This document shows, piece after piece, positions 8,014-16,359 of a DNA stretch of 38,600 bases. The notes under the pieces were generated by a model. It saw only the letters and a list, made by a program, of their open reading frames with translations. It did no database searches and was not told where the DNA came from. Each line of letters starts with the position of its first letter. The stretch's first letter is position 1. This stretch comes from Bacteroidia bacterium (GTDB lineage: Bacteria > Bacteroidota > Bacteroidia > B-17B0 > Aurantibacillaceae). Both the position numbers and the translations under genes were made by a program. The stretch spans positions 1-38,600 of the forward strand of contig JAGNIU010000028.1 in the NCBI GenBank assembly GCA_018000995.1, in the 5' to 3' direction.

Positions 8014-8355
8014 TTAAAAGAAAGCGTAAAGTATTAGAAAAATATATCCGGCTACAGCTGTTATGGCATGTGTTATAGCCAACCATTTAGGCACCCGTTT
8101 TGAAGTAACATGTTTGTACATTAAAGTTAAACCGCTTATCGCCGCCATTGCAAAAGCAATTAAACTTATAATAGGATCAATGTCGCTTGTAAAACTATAA
8201 ATAGCTAAAAGTAATAATCCAATAAGTGCAAGGGTTCCATGGATGAATGAAGCTATAATTGGTGTTTTTTTATCTTCTAAAACAAGCGTTATAAGATAAA
8301 TGCCAACAATTACAGTCATACTTAAAATTACTATAGCACTATAAATTGTACCCAT
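8014..8355 (-). CDS. Four-helix membrane protein, paralogue A of a tandem pair
   Basis: 113 aa with four predicted transmembrane helices and a short cytosolic loop (LEDKKTP) after the first. It aligns along its length with the downstream 114-aa protein, including FIHGTLALIG, the LTLMYKH loop and KWLAITHAITAVAGYIFL. Both keep one His in helix 2 and one in helix 4. The function is unknown. It is the first gene of the two-gene unit. The upstream region holds a long-range inverted repeat (CTCACC 8380-8385, GGTGAG 8435-8440) that may fold in the leader RNA. Confidence 0.75.
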   Translation of the reverse strand: MGTIYSAIVILSMTVIVGIYLITLVLEDKKTPIIASFIHGTLALIGLLLLAIYSFTSDIDPIISLIAFAMAAISGLTLMYKHVTSKRVPKWLAITHAITAVAGYIFLILYAFF

Positions 8356-8463
8356 GATTTCTTATTATAAAACATTTAACTCACCAACCACTGCAATAAA
8401 AAAGGCCTTAGCAGACATAATTACTTCAGCGGAAGGTGAGATTAAACTAAACAGTCTTACTAA

Positions 8464-8709
8464 TTATTGAATCTGACAATTAATGCTATAATTACCCCAG
8501 AAATCACTTCCTGATTTTGTGTTTTCATTACAACGGTCTTCAGCACGTTTTCTGTTTTCTTTGTAGGTGTATGTTGAATAATCATGTGTTGATGTTCCCG
8601 AACCACTTGTGTAGGTTTTAGAGCAATTACACACATAATCCTTTTTGCAAGATGTTGCGGTAGTTCCAACAAATAATAAAACGCCAGCAGCAATCATTAA
8701 CTTTTTCAT
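8464..8709 (-). CDS. Small Cys-containing lipoprotein
   Basis: 81 aa from the ATG at 8709. I chose this start because MKKLMIAAGVLLFVGTTATSC is a complete lipoprotein signal with Cys21 as the acylated residue; the longer in-frame start at 8742 would add a basic 11-residue tail. The mature part begins KKDYVCNCSK and contains a Ser/Thr/Gly/Tyr stretch, a basic helix ENRKRAEDRCNEN and SINCQIQ. The four Cys (VCNCS, DRCN, NCQ) could form two disulfides. The pattern resembles small Bacteroidota lipoproteins of unknown function. It probably sits on the inner leaflet of the outer membrane or in the periplasm. Confidence 0.75.
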   Translation of the reverse strand: MKKLMIAAGVLLFVGTTATSCKKDYVCNCSKTYTSGSGTSTHDYSTYTYKENRKRAEDRCNENTKSGSDFWGNYSINCQIQ

Positions 8710-8847
8710 TTTTTTTAGTTTTAGTTTGTTTCTATACGGCAAAGGTGCGTACTTTGAAGGCCGAAGGTGTTATATAAATTTCACTAAAGCTTACATTATT
8801 CACACACACATATTTTTAAGAGCCGAGAATCCTGTAGGTAATTGCGA

Positions 8848-9318
8848 CTACTTCTTCACCAACTCCATACCTGTAACCGGATACAAATCCATCCCAACCA
8901 TTTGAAAAAAGCTACCTTCCATTTTATTATTTTTCACATCAAACGGCGCGCTTATTTTTTTATTTATGTGTGGATCAGAGGGGAAGATGGTGCCTTTTAA
9001 ATTACCTTTAATTAGGTAATCGGTTGCCAGATTTAAAGTTTTACCTAAGTCACCGCGATTTTTAAACACTTTGCAATTTTCAAAAACTGCATCGCCTAAA
9101 TGTCCGTTAACATTTCCGTTCTCATCAATACTAAATTGGAATAGGATAGAGTCGGGTGCATTTATAAAAATGTATTTACCATTTTCTTTGGTTCTAACTT
9201 TAACCGTTTGTTTGCTTTCCCATTTGCCAATTAATATGGCAGGAACTTTCCATTGTTTGCAGGATATAAATAACACGTAAGCTAAACAGCTTGCTAGAAG
9301 TAATTTTGTTGTTTTCAT
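8848..9318 (-). CDS. Hypothetical lipoprotein, beta-rich
   Basis: 156 aa. The signal peptide ends with the lipobox LFISC (Cys20). The mature part starts KQWKVPAILIGKWES, like the first strand of lipocalin-like or fatty-acid-binding-type barrels, and proceeds through alternating strands: FQFSIDENGNVNGHLG, FENCKVFKNRG, LIKGNLKGTIF, ISAPFDVKNNKMEGSFFQM. This is a small beta-barrel or sandwich by appearance. I recall similar proteins in Bacteroidota but know no function. The lipocalin comparison is inference from the GKWE start only. Confidence 0.75.
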   Translation of the reverse strand: MKTTKLLLASCLAYVLFISCKQWKVPAILIGKWESKQTVKVRTKENGKYIFINAPDSILFQFSIDENGNVNGHLGDAVFENCKVFKNRGDLGKTLNLATDYLIKGNLKGTIFPSDPHINKKISAPFDVKNNKMEGSFFQMVGMDLYPVTGMELVKK

Positions 9319-9421
9319 TGCTCAAAAATTTTAAGCAAAGATGAAGGCTAAAACAGAAATGGCTTTTGATTTATGTCAAAAAAACATATAGATAAACAAA
9401 AAATATTACTTCAAATAGAAT

Positions 9422-10558
9422 TTATTGCTTAATCAACTTCCGTTTATAAGAAGTTTCGCCGGCGGTAAGGATAACAAAGTAAATGCCGGATTCGTAATTT
9501 TTTAAATCTAATTCAACATTATTATTACCGGCGAGGGCATAGTAAAATTTATCTTCAACTTTAGTTCCTTTCTTATCATAAATAATAATACTGCACGATT
9601 TATCAGTTTCTGAATTAAAGTTTAATTCTACTTTATCGTTAGCCGGATTAGGTACTAAAGTTAACTCAGCATCTTTATCCGAAAAATAAACCGAACGGGT
9701 AGCAGAGTAATTATACTCGCCACCTTTATCAACTTCTTTCAATCTGTAATAATTTACTTTGCCGCTATAAGGTTTTGTATCATAAGCCCGGTAATGTTTC
9801 ATACTGTTACTATTGCCTGTAAGATTATATATTCTTTCTATTTCAGAATAATTAACCGCATCGTCACTTTTTTCTAAACTATAATAATCTAAATCTTTTT
9901 CCATGGCAACAGTCCAATTTAAATCTACTTGTTTTAGTCCGTTATTATAATCCGCTGTAAAGCTTACCAATTCAACAGGAAGTATAATGGGTTTACAAAC
10001 TGCGGTTGATGATAAACTAAAACCATCGAGACTTGCATAAGAAACGCTTCCGTTTGGGTGATCGCATTGCAGAGTCATAGTTGCTGCAGTGGCAACAAAT
10101 GTCATACTATAACGGTTCCATGTACTTGCTACCATAGGTATGCTTGGCACAAAAGTAGCGCTACCTAGAGCAATAATACGTGGGAGAGATGGAGCGCTGT
10201 TATAAATAGAAGTGCCTGTTCCAAAACAAGCACCACAAAAATAAAGTGTATAAGTAGTGCCCGGGGTTAAACCTGTCATAGTTGTACGCGCGCATTCGGC
10301 CAAAGCCGCTAAACCTAACCAAGTACCACCATCAGGAGAAACTACCGGGGTTACCTGTGAGGAAGCTACATAAGATGGCATCGTTAAACAACATAAATCT
10401 GGAGAGAAACCGCAACCGCCCCAGCCAACTGCATTACCTGCATTAATACCACTATTGGCACAAGGGGCACCGGTAATAGAACCATTGTTAACCAATTGAG
10501 AAAATAAGGTATTCGAAAAGAATAATCCGGAAATAACTAAGAGCAATATTTTTTTCAT
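9422..10558 (-). CDS. T9SS type A secreted protein with Cys-rich N-terminal domain
   Basis: 378 aa from the ATG at 10558, the start of a good signal peptide (KKILLLVISGLFFSNTLFSQ); an in-frame ATG at 10573 adds only five residues. Residues about 21-190 form a Cys-rich beta domain with WGGCGFSPDLCCLTMP, AECARTT, TTYTLYFCGACFG and the last strand SYASLDGFSLSS, which looks like a galactose-binding or CBM-type jelly roll (inference). Residues about 195-290 form a fibronectin-III-like module opening LPVELVSFTADYN and containing YYRLKEVDKGGEYNYS, very common before T9SS tails. The C-terminal 75 residues (LTLVPNPANDKVEL ... YESGIYFVILTAGETSYKRKLIKQ) are the type A sorting domain. It is secreted and probably attached to the surface. 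Confidence 0.9.
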   Translation of the reverse strand: MKKILLLVISGLFFSNTLFSQLVNNGSITGAPCANSGINAGNAVGWGGCGFSPDLCCLTMPSYVASSQVTPVVSPDGGTWLGLAALAECARTTMTGLTPGTTYTLYFCGACFGTGTSIYNSAPSLPRIIALGSATFVPSIPMVASTWNRYSMTFVATAATMTLQCDHPNGSVSYASLDGFSLSSTAVCKPIILPVELVSFTADYNNGLKQVDLNWTVAMEKDLDYYSLEKSDDAVNYSEIERIYNLTGNSNSMKHYRAYDTKPYSGKVNYYRLKEVDKGGEYNYSATRSVYFSDKDAELTLVPNPANDKVELNFNSETDKSCSIIIYDKKGTKVEDKFYYALAGNNNVELDLKNYESGIYFVILTAGETSYKRKLIKQ

Positions 10559-10672
10559 TTCTAATTTAAACACTTGGTGGCGCTAAGATAATAAACTAAT
10601 TAGTTATTTTACATTTGATTCCTATCTATAGGCTCATGAATCTAAATTATTTAGTAATTTCGTAGTATTAGT

Positions 10673-11320
10673 ATGGAAAAACCAACCGGCTATTCATTTC
10701 CTTTTACTCAAAAAGAGTATCAATCTATATTTAGCGGGGTACTAGAAATAAATTTAGTGGATGGAAAAAAAGTTCTGGATACTGCCAATAGTAATTATTC
10801 TTACGGTACTCTTCAAAAAATATTACAGCGCGGTTTAGAGGAAATTAATTTTGATGATACCATTCAATCTGTATTAGTATTAGGTATGGGAGGCGGTTCA
10901 ATAGTCGAAACTATCCGCCATAATTTTAAATCAAATACTTTTATTGAGTTGATTGATATTGATGAAGAAATAATCGCCATTGCTAAAAATGAGTTTGAAC
11001 TAGAGAAATACGGTAATATTAGTTTAGTCTTAAATGATGCCGCTGATTATATTCAAAACACCAAACAATATTTTGATGTTATAGTTGTAGATATTTTTAT
11101 TGGAGATAGGGTTCCTTCTCAATTCACCGAGACTAAATTCTTAACTAAACTTTCTCAACATTTAAATGCAAACGGTAAAATTATTTTCAACACCATGCGT
11201 AACACTTTGTCGCGGGAGCACTTTAACAGAATTACAAAAAACTTAACCGAATCCGGTTTAAGGGTTCGTATAATAGAAAAACTTCAAATCACTAACGATT
11301 TAATTATAGGAGAAAAGTAA
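10673..11320 (+). CDS. Spermidine-synthase-fold SAM-dependent methyltransferase-like protein
   Basis: 215 aa. Residues about 70-180 show the spermidine synthase/methyltransferase Rossmann fold: VLVLGMGGGSIVETIR (motif I, nucleotide binding), FIELIDIDEEIIAIAKNEF (motif II with the acidic residue), LNDAADYIQ (motif III Asp) and YFDVIVVDIFIGDRVP (motif IV). It is shorter than true spermidine synthases (about 280 aa) and its N-terminal beta region is only about 60 residues. The polyamine-specific reaction is therefore uncertain, and it belongs to the spermidine-synthase-like group often annotated as a methyltransferase. It is cytoplasmic. The next gene starts two bases after its stop. Confidence 0.85.
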   Translation: MEKPTGYSFPFTQKEYQSIFSGVLEINLVDGKKVLDTANSNYSYGTLQKILQRGLEEINFDDTIQSVLVLGMGGGSIVETIRHNFKSNTFIELIDIDEEIIAIAKNEFELEKYGNISLVLNDAADYIQNTKQYFDVIVVDIFIGDRVPSQFTETKFLTKLSQHLNANGKIIFNTMRNTLSREHFNRITKNLTESGLRVRIIEKLQITNDLIIGEK

Positions 11321-11321
11321 T

Positions 11322-11525
11322 ATGATGGCAGGCATGTTTATATCGCTGGGAATACTAGTAATGTTATGTATTCCCGTTATTTGTTTCTTTTTCGCAAAAC
11401 GTATGGGTCGCCGACCATGGCTTTGGTTTTGTATAAGTATTGTGTTACCAGGAATTGCTGCTTTGATTCTTTTTATTTTACCTGATTTGAGTGAAGTGGA
11501 GGATAATAGGACAAACGTTATTTAA
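11322..11525 (+). CDS. Small two-helix membrane protein
   Basis: 67 aa. Two hydrophobic helices (residues about 5-25 and 35-53) flank the basic loop AKRMGRRPW, and the second helix starts WLWFCISIVLPG. The acidic tail is PDLSEVEDNR. Short proteins with this KRxGRxPWLW loop are common in Bacteroidota with no known role. The start is one base after the upstream stop (two tandem ATGs, 11322 and 11325), so it is translated with the methyltransferase-like gene. Its TAA stop coincides with the first bases of the palindromic element at 11523. Confidence 0.7.
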   Translation: MMAGMFISLGILVMLCIPVICFFFAKRMGRRPWLWFCISIVLPGIAALILFILPDLSEVEDNRTNVI

Positions 11526-11695
11526 CCCCCTCGTCAGCTTTGCTGACACTCCCACTTGTAAAGGGGGAGAAATTTTGTTCTTCCAAAATTACTTTCTCGG
11601 CACGAAGGTTTTACTCAATAAATAAAATATTTTTAATACGGAAAAATTTTCTCCCCTTGCTAAGGGGAGATGTCACGAAGTGACAGAGGGGTTTA
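11523..11695. repeat. Palindromic element bridging two convergent stop codons
   Basis: The left arm, TAACCCCCTC then GTCAGC-TTT-GCTGAC (11533-11547), leads to a CTCCC/GGGAG hairpin (11549-11569). The right arm, read on the minus strand, is TAAACCCCTCT then GTCAC-TTC-GTGAC (11672-11684) and a perfect 9-bp hairpin AAGGGGAGA/TCTCCCCTT (11650-11670). The arms are inverted relatives about 46 bp long around an AT-rich centre. Their outermost TAA triplets are the actual stop codons of the two flanking genes. Confidence 0.85.
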
Positions 11696-13000
11696 TTGAA
11701 TACTCTTCACAAACTCCACCATATCCATTATCACTTTTCCATCAATATTTCCTGACTCATCATACTCGTCAGGATTAGGAACACGTTTACCGCTGATAAA
11801 TAAATGGTTTAAACTGATGTAGCTTTTAAATTTATTTTTCGGATTACTTTCCAATTCTTTTTTCCAAATTAAAAAATCCGTCATGGGTACTTGGTAATCT
11901 CTTTCACCATTCAATACTAAAATGGGTTGCTTTACTTTTTTGGCTGTTTTTACCTGGTCGTATTTTTTAATCGATTGCCAATAATAAGATGGCGCACCTA
12001 ATGGTAAATCTTTTGCTGCAGCATTTTTTAAAGCTTTTGCATCCTTTACCAAATCAACTTGCTTCTTAATTTCTGCTAAATCTTTCTTCGAATCTTTTGC
12101 TGTACTATCTAAAGATGCTAAATAAGTATATTGCTCCAAAACCAAATCTTCTAATGGTCGCGCGGGTCCCGCTAACATAATTATCCCACTAACATCTTTA
12201 CTTTTGCTAGCAATATAAGGAGTACACATAGCACCTAAACTATGTCCCGCTACAAATATTTTTGATTCTTTGGTTAAAGCATGAGCACGTAAAATTTTTA
12301 CAGCACTTAAAGCATCATCTATAACTTCTTCATTAAGTCCGGTTTTATTTATATCTAAATCTTTTCCATGAGTTAAAGTACGTTTATCATAACGAAAACT
12401 GGCAATACCGTTGGATGCTAACCCTAAAGCAATGTCTTTTAACGGACGGTTTGGTCCAACCGTTTCATCTTTATCGTTTGGTCCAGAGCCCGCCAATAAA
12501 ATAACAACCGGTGGATTGGTAATATTATTAGGTACACATAGAATCCCGGGCATTACATAAGTTCCTGTTTTAACAGAGAGTTTACTTTCGTATTGCTTCG
12601 ACAAATCATAATAGGGTGGGAGATTGTAAGAGTTTTTACTTTTTGGTGGGATAAAGAACATCCCAATAATTTTTTTGTAGCGGTTGTAAGCAAACTTTAA
12701 ATCGAGTTTTGTTTTTTCGAAAGCGACTTGAATTAGAACGACATCAATGGTATCAGCTTTTTCGGTGCGAATGTTCCCGTAAGATTTGTATTCACCCACA
12801 AATTGAGGAATCCGTTCCCACATCGAGGCCATCATCCCTGCATTAATCTTATCCGTAATAGAAGTATCGAAATACGTTTGGCAACTATCAAACTGCTGAC
12901 GTATCATTTTATTAAGAAAAGATTCTGAAATTTCAGTCGTGGTTTGAGCATTGCCAATAAAAGAAGTAAGCAAAAAACAAAAGCCAATAATTTTTTTCAT
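11693..13000 (-). CDS. Exported alpha/beta hydrolase with N-terminal DUF3887-like domain
   Basis: 435 aa from the ATG at 13000, which gives a clean signal peptide (KKIIGFCFLLTSFIGNAQ). A second in-frame ATG at 13024 directly follows the stop codon of the upstream gene and cannot be excluded. Residues about 22-120 look like DUF3887 (SESFLNKMIRQQFDSCQTYF ... GEYKSYGN), often fused to serine hydrolases. The hydrolase domain has VVILLAGSGPNDKD (oxyanion region), the nucleophile elbow GHSLGA near residue 252, an acid in LVLNGERDYQVP and the catalytic His in LNHLF near the end. It is a periplasmic esterase or peptidase-like enzyme of unknown substrate. It forms an operon with the M23 peptidase upstream. 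Confidence 0.88.
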   Translation of the reverse strand: MKKIIGFCFLLTSFIGNAQTTTEISESFLNKMIRQQFDSCQTYFDTSITDKINAGMMASMWERIPQFVGEYKSYGNIRTEKADTIDVVLIQVAFEKTKLDLKFAYNRYKKIIGMFFIPPKSKNSYNLPPYYDLSKQYESKLSVKTGTYVMPGILCVPNNITNPPVVILLAGSGPNDKDETVGPNRPLKDIALGLASNGIASFRYDKRTLTHGKDLDINKTGLNEEVIDDALSAVKILRAHALTKESKIFVAGHSLGAMCTPYIASKSKDVSGIIMLAGPARPLEDLVLEQYTYLASLDSTAKDSKKDLAEIKKQVDLVKDAKALKNAAAKDLPLGAPSYYWQSIKKYDQVKTAKKVKQPILVLNGERDYQVPMTDFLIWKKELESNPKNKFKSYISLNHLFISGKRVPNPDEYDESGNIDGKVIMDMVEFVKSIQ

Positions 13001-13024
13001 AAGAGAATTTGAAGAGACCATCAT

Positions 13025-13984
13025 TTAATTCACACGGATTTTTTGTCCCACTTTTAAATAATAACGTTTTTGAGTGCCGTTAAGTGAACAAAGTTCTTTG
13101 TAATTGATACCGTATTTTTTAGCAATTAAATTCCAACTCTCACCTTTTTGCACAGTATGAAAACCTGCATTAATAGGATAAGCATTTACACCGTAACGCG
13201 ATTTTTTTATCACCACAAAATTGTCCATTAACTTATTTTCATCAAAAGAAATAAATGTAGAAGGATTTAAGGCATGACTCTTATATCTAACCTCAAAATG
13301 CAAATGCGAACCTGTGCTATGACCGGTATTCCCACCTAACCCAATTAATTGTCCGGATAAAACAACCTGACCTTCTTTTACTTTTAATCTGGATAAATGA
13401 GCGTATACAGTTTCCAAACCGTTAGGATGCATTATAACAACAACATTACCATAACCACCGCGTTTCGCGGCAATACGAACTTTACCATCGAATGCAGCTA
13501 CAACATGATCGCCTTTTTCTAAATCCACATCAATGCCTTTGTGCATACGTTTATCGCGCCAGCCGTATAAAGAGGTAACAACACCTTTACGTGGTGCAGT
13601 AAAATAACTTAAAGCTTCATTTTCAATTTCTAAAACAAGTGTTTCTGCTAAATCTTTATCGGAAGCAGGAGGGAAGATGATTGATTCATCTAAGTCTTCA
13701 TAAAAATTCAAATCCGATAAACGAATAGTTTTAGTAGAATCGGCGTAAGAGATTAAAGTGTTGTAATAATTAACCAGTTCAATTTCGCGGGAATCGATGA
13801 ATTCTAAATTTAAAAGAGAATCTACAATTTTAACCAACTGCATTTTATTAATTGGAGTAGTTGGTGGAGCACCTCCTGAATTTACTTTTGATGAGATACT
13901 TTGAGTAAAAGAAAAGTTGTTTTGGCCTAAAGACAACTTTACGACCAAAAGAAAAAATAGGGAGTATATTCTCTTCTTTTGCAA
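13025..13984 (-). CDS. M23 family murein endopeptidase with C-terminal LysM
   Basis: 319 aa. A Sec signal peptide (RIYSLFFLLVVKLSLGQ) exports it to the periplasm. The M23 (LytM) domain spans about residues 120-245: GWRDKRMHKGIDVD carries the first His and Asp zinc ligands, YAHLS and HLHFE the others. All ligands are present, so it should be an active endopeptidase on peptide cross-links or an M23 divisome factor. Residues 275-319 form a LysM repeat (HTVQKGESWNLIAKKYGINY) that binds glycan. The start is TTG; no in-frame ATG precedes the first TGA upstream, and the signal peptide fits this start. Another frame here encodes a lipobox-like stretch (see findings). The gene ends immediately before the 13024 ATG of the hydrolase. 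Confidence 0.9.
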   Translation of the reverse strand: MQKKRIYSLFFLLVVKLSLGQNNFSFTQSISSKVNSGGAPPTTPINKMQLVKIVDSLLNLEFIDSREIELVNYYNTLISYADSTKTIRLSDLNFYEDLDESIIFPPASDKDLAETLVLEIENEALSYFTAPRKGVVTSLYGWRDKRMHKGIDVDLEKGDHVVAAFDGKVRIAAKRGGYGNVVVIMHPNGLETVYAHLSRLKVKEGQVVLSGQLIGLGGNTGHSTGSHLHFEVRYKSHALNPSTFISFDENKLMDNFVVIKKSRYGVNAYPINAGFHTVQKGESWNLIAKKYGINYKELCSLNGTQKRYYLKVGQKIRVN

Positions 13985-14068
13985 TGGGATGTTTTTGCGA
14001 GTGACAAGATAGTAAAAATATAGAAATCAGCAAGTTTGGAGCTTTATTTAAAGCCCTAAGAAAAGGTT

Positions 14069-14151
14069 ATTCCAATGACCAAAACGTCCCTTCGGCAAGC
14101 TCAGGGCAGGCTGACTCGTTTTGGTTAAAATGTAATTCCAATGACCAAAAC
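14069..14151. repeat. 17-bp direct repeats flanking a short palindromic insert at a gene end
   Basis: ATTCCAATGACCAAAAC occurs at 14069-14085 and at 14135-14151. The second copy is the end of the SpoIIE gene (reading VLVIGI on the minus strand). Between them lie CCCTTCGGCAAGCTCAGGG, a motif I recall as a widespread bacterial extragenic repeat, and a reversed CGTTTTGG that pairs with CCAAAACG of the first copy. Confidence 0.85.
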
Positions 14152-16359
14152 ATCGTCAATTTGCTCCACATTTCCTCTCCAATTTGTGAAAAAGGCCTCT
14201 AATTGGCTATTTTGCTCGTTTATGGGCAAATTAACAATTGTATGGAGTAGTTCTTTGAACTTTTTAGTGGTCAGTTTTTTTGATTTTTGACCTCCAAATT
14301 GGTCGGCAAAACCATCACTAAACATATAAACGGCCTTCAATTCGGTGGTATCAAATTGGTGCTGTTCAAATTTCTGATCGTAGGGGGTCAACCCGGCAAT
14401 GGCTGTTTTAGTGGCTTTAATTTCTTTAAATTCTCCGTTTTTATAAAACAAGTATAACGGTCGGTAAGCCCCAGCATAACTTAAGGTGTTGCCTTGAATT
14501 TTGCATAAAGCAATATCACAACCATCACGAGAAGCATCGGTTTGATGTTGTTTAAGAGCGTCTTTAACTTGTTTATTGATGCTATGTAAAATTTCTGAAG
14601 GCTCGCCGTGATACTTTGTAGCGTTCTCTAATTTTTCATGCACAATCATACTCATTAAAGCGCCTGGAACTCCATGTCCGGTACAATCGGCAGCAGCAAT
14701 AAACAAACCGGCTTCTTCACTGCTTTCTTTTCGTCCGGGATGATCTTCTTTTTTTGAGAAAGCATTAAAGAAATAAAAATCACCACTTACAATATCTTTC
14801 GGAACGTAATACACAAAACTGTTTGGCAAAGCTACTTTGATACTTTCCAATTCTGGAAGTAAAGCCTGTTGAATACGTTTTGCATAGTTAATGCTATCCG
14901 TAATTTCTTTTTTCTGATGTTCGAGTACTTTGTTTTGTTCACCAATTTCTTTGGTGCGTTCGGCCACTTGCGATTCTAAAACCTTATTCTGGTTTTCGAG
15001 AATTTCTTGTTTTTCCTTTTCTTGTTCTAATGATTTTTTATTGAGTTCTTCGTTTGCTTTTAATTGATTAGAGAGATCTTTATTAGTTCTTGAAAAATCA
15101 AATGCCAAATAAGCTGTCATAGAAAGTGGAATACTTAGTACACACACTGTCGCTAATAATCCTAAAATAAAAGTAACAAGGTCGCCACCAATCCCACTTA
15201 ATACAGAGGAAATTAAAACAGAGACAATAATTAGTAATATGATGGAAATAGTAAAACTTAAAATACCCCAACCTAAAAATTTAGAAGATGGTATTTTTCT
15301 CTTTATACCAACAATCGAATGTGCTAAGGTGTTAAAATAGGTGTAGAATACTATAGAGGTGGTTAGCATTCCTGAAATTCTTCTGAAAAAAAGTAAATCA
15401 ATTACCAAAGCAATCATCATACAACAAAGAAAGATGTAGTGCTTAGTTCTTTTTTCGTTTAGTAATTTATTTAAGAGTGTTACTAAAAAGAAGCAACAGG
15501 CAGGGAAGAAGATACCATCAATATTACTAACCCATAAATAAGTTTCGGCACTTTCAATATAATTTACAAAATAGAATTCAAAAAAGCTGAGGGATAAAAA
15601 GAGGAGAAATAGAGCGTAATAAAGATTGAAAGTTTTTTCGCGGTAAAACAGATAAATTACCAAATGGATGCAAAACAAAGCAAAGAAGAAAGCCGCCAAC
15701 ATGTTGGTGATGCTGTAAATCAAATCAAACATATCTGTTCTCGAAACATTTTCTTCCGGACCGGAAAATATGACTTCTGGGCCAACTTCCCGTTCTTTAT
15801 AATTGTAGGAAGATGAGTAATCAGGAGAAGAATAGCGGATGGCGAGAACGTGAACTAAGGTATCTTCTAAAAAATACCTTATAATTTTTTCGTTTACATA
15901 AACAGCTTCTTTAGTTTCGCCATTATCAGAAATTTGTCCTACTTTTTGAAGCAGTTTTCCATCTAAATAAAACTCGGAGGCGCCAATTTGTGAAATAAAG
16001 AAACTTTGTATTTTTTTTACATTCTTTAAATTAATGCGAAAGTATAATTTATACCAGGCTATTCCATTAAATTGAACGCCGTTTTCATCATCATCAAGTT
16101 CTAATTTGGTTTCGGTAATAACTGAAAAACCTGTATCGGTAAGGGAATTATTCTTTGCGTCTTTATAATCATAAGCAAAGTAAAGCCAATTTAAATTTAT
16201 TCCGGTGTTATCGTGGCTACGACCATCAAGAGTGATGTTAACATGACCATGTTTTATTTTTGTGAAGTCTAAATGGTTTATTAACGAATCAGGTAAACTA
16301 CCTGCAATCAATTTACAGCTTAATACAATTAAAAAAGTTATGTAAATTTTTAGTTTCAT
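14125..16359 (-). CDS. 7TMR-type membrane sensor with SpoIIE/PP2C phosphatase domain
   Basis: 744 aa. The signal peptide (1-20) is followed by an extracytoplasmic beta domain (about 40-205), seven hydrophobic helices between about 210 and 425, a coiled coil rich in Glu/Lys/Gln (430-495) and the linker KKEITDSINYAKRIQQALLP. The C-terminal PP2C/SpoIIE domain (about 510-744) has its metal-binding Asp residues: SGDFYFF, AAADCTGHGVPGALM, MFSDGFADQFGG and IDDVLVIGI. The layout matches 7TMR-DISM sensors that dephosphorylate a partner protein, usually an anti-sigma-factor antagonist; no such partner is encoded nearby. It is the last gene of an operon, and its ATG overlaps the DUF4293 stop (TAATG). 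The final codons are duplicated just downstream. Confidence 0.93.
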   Translation of the reverse strand: MKLKIYITFLIVLSCKLIAGSLPDSLINHLDFTKIKHGHVNITLDGRSHDNTGINLNWLYFAYDYKDAKNNSLTDTGFSVITETKLELDDDENGVQFNGIAWYKLYFRINLKNVKKIQSFFISQIGASEFYLDGKLLQKVGQISDNGETKEAVYVNEKIIRYFLEDTLVHVLAIRYSSPDYSSSYNYKEREVGPEVIFSGPEENVSRTDMFDLIYSITNMLAAFFFALFCIHLVIYLFYREKTFNLYYALFLLFLSLSFFEFYFVNYIESAETYLWVSNIDGIFFPACCFFLVTLLNKLLNEKRTKHYIFLCCMMIALVIDLLFFRRISGMLTTSIVFYTYFNTLAHSIVGIKRKIPSSKFLGWGILSFTISIILLIIVSVLISSVLSGIGGDLVTFILGLLATVCVLSIPLSMTAYLAFDFSRTNKDLSNQLKANEELNKKSLEQEKEKQEILENQNKVLESQVAERTKEIGEQNKVLEHQKKEITDSINYAKRIQQALLPELESIKVALPNSFVYYVPKDIVSGDFYFFNAFSKKEDHPGRKESSEEAGLFIAAADCTGHGVPGALMSMIVHEKLENATKYHGEPSEILHSINKQVKDALKQHQTDASRDGCDIALCKIQGNTLSYAGAYRPLYLFYKNGEFKEIKATKTAIAGLTPYDQKFEQHQFDTTELKAVYMFSDGFADQFGGQKSKKLTTKKFKELLHTIVNLPINEQNSQLEAFFTNWRGNVEQIDDVLVIGITF

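Noticed and set aside
10621..10632. Palindrome CCTATCTATAGG before the methyltransferase-like gene
   Set aside because: It is short and in an AT-rich divergent gap; there is no promoter box in a matching position to support an operator.
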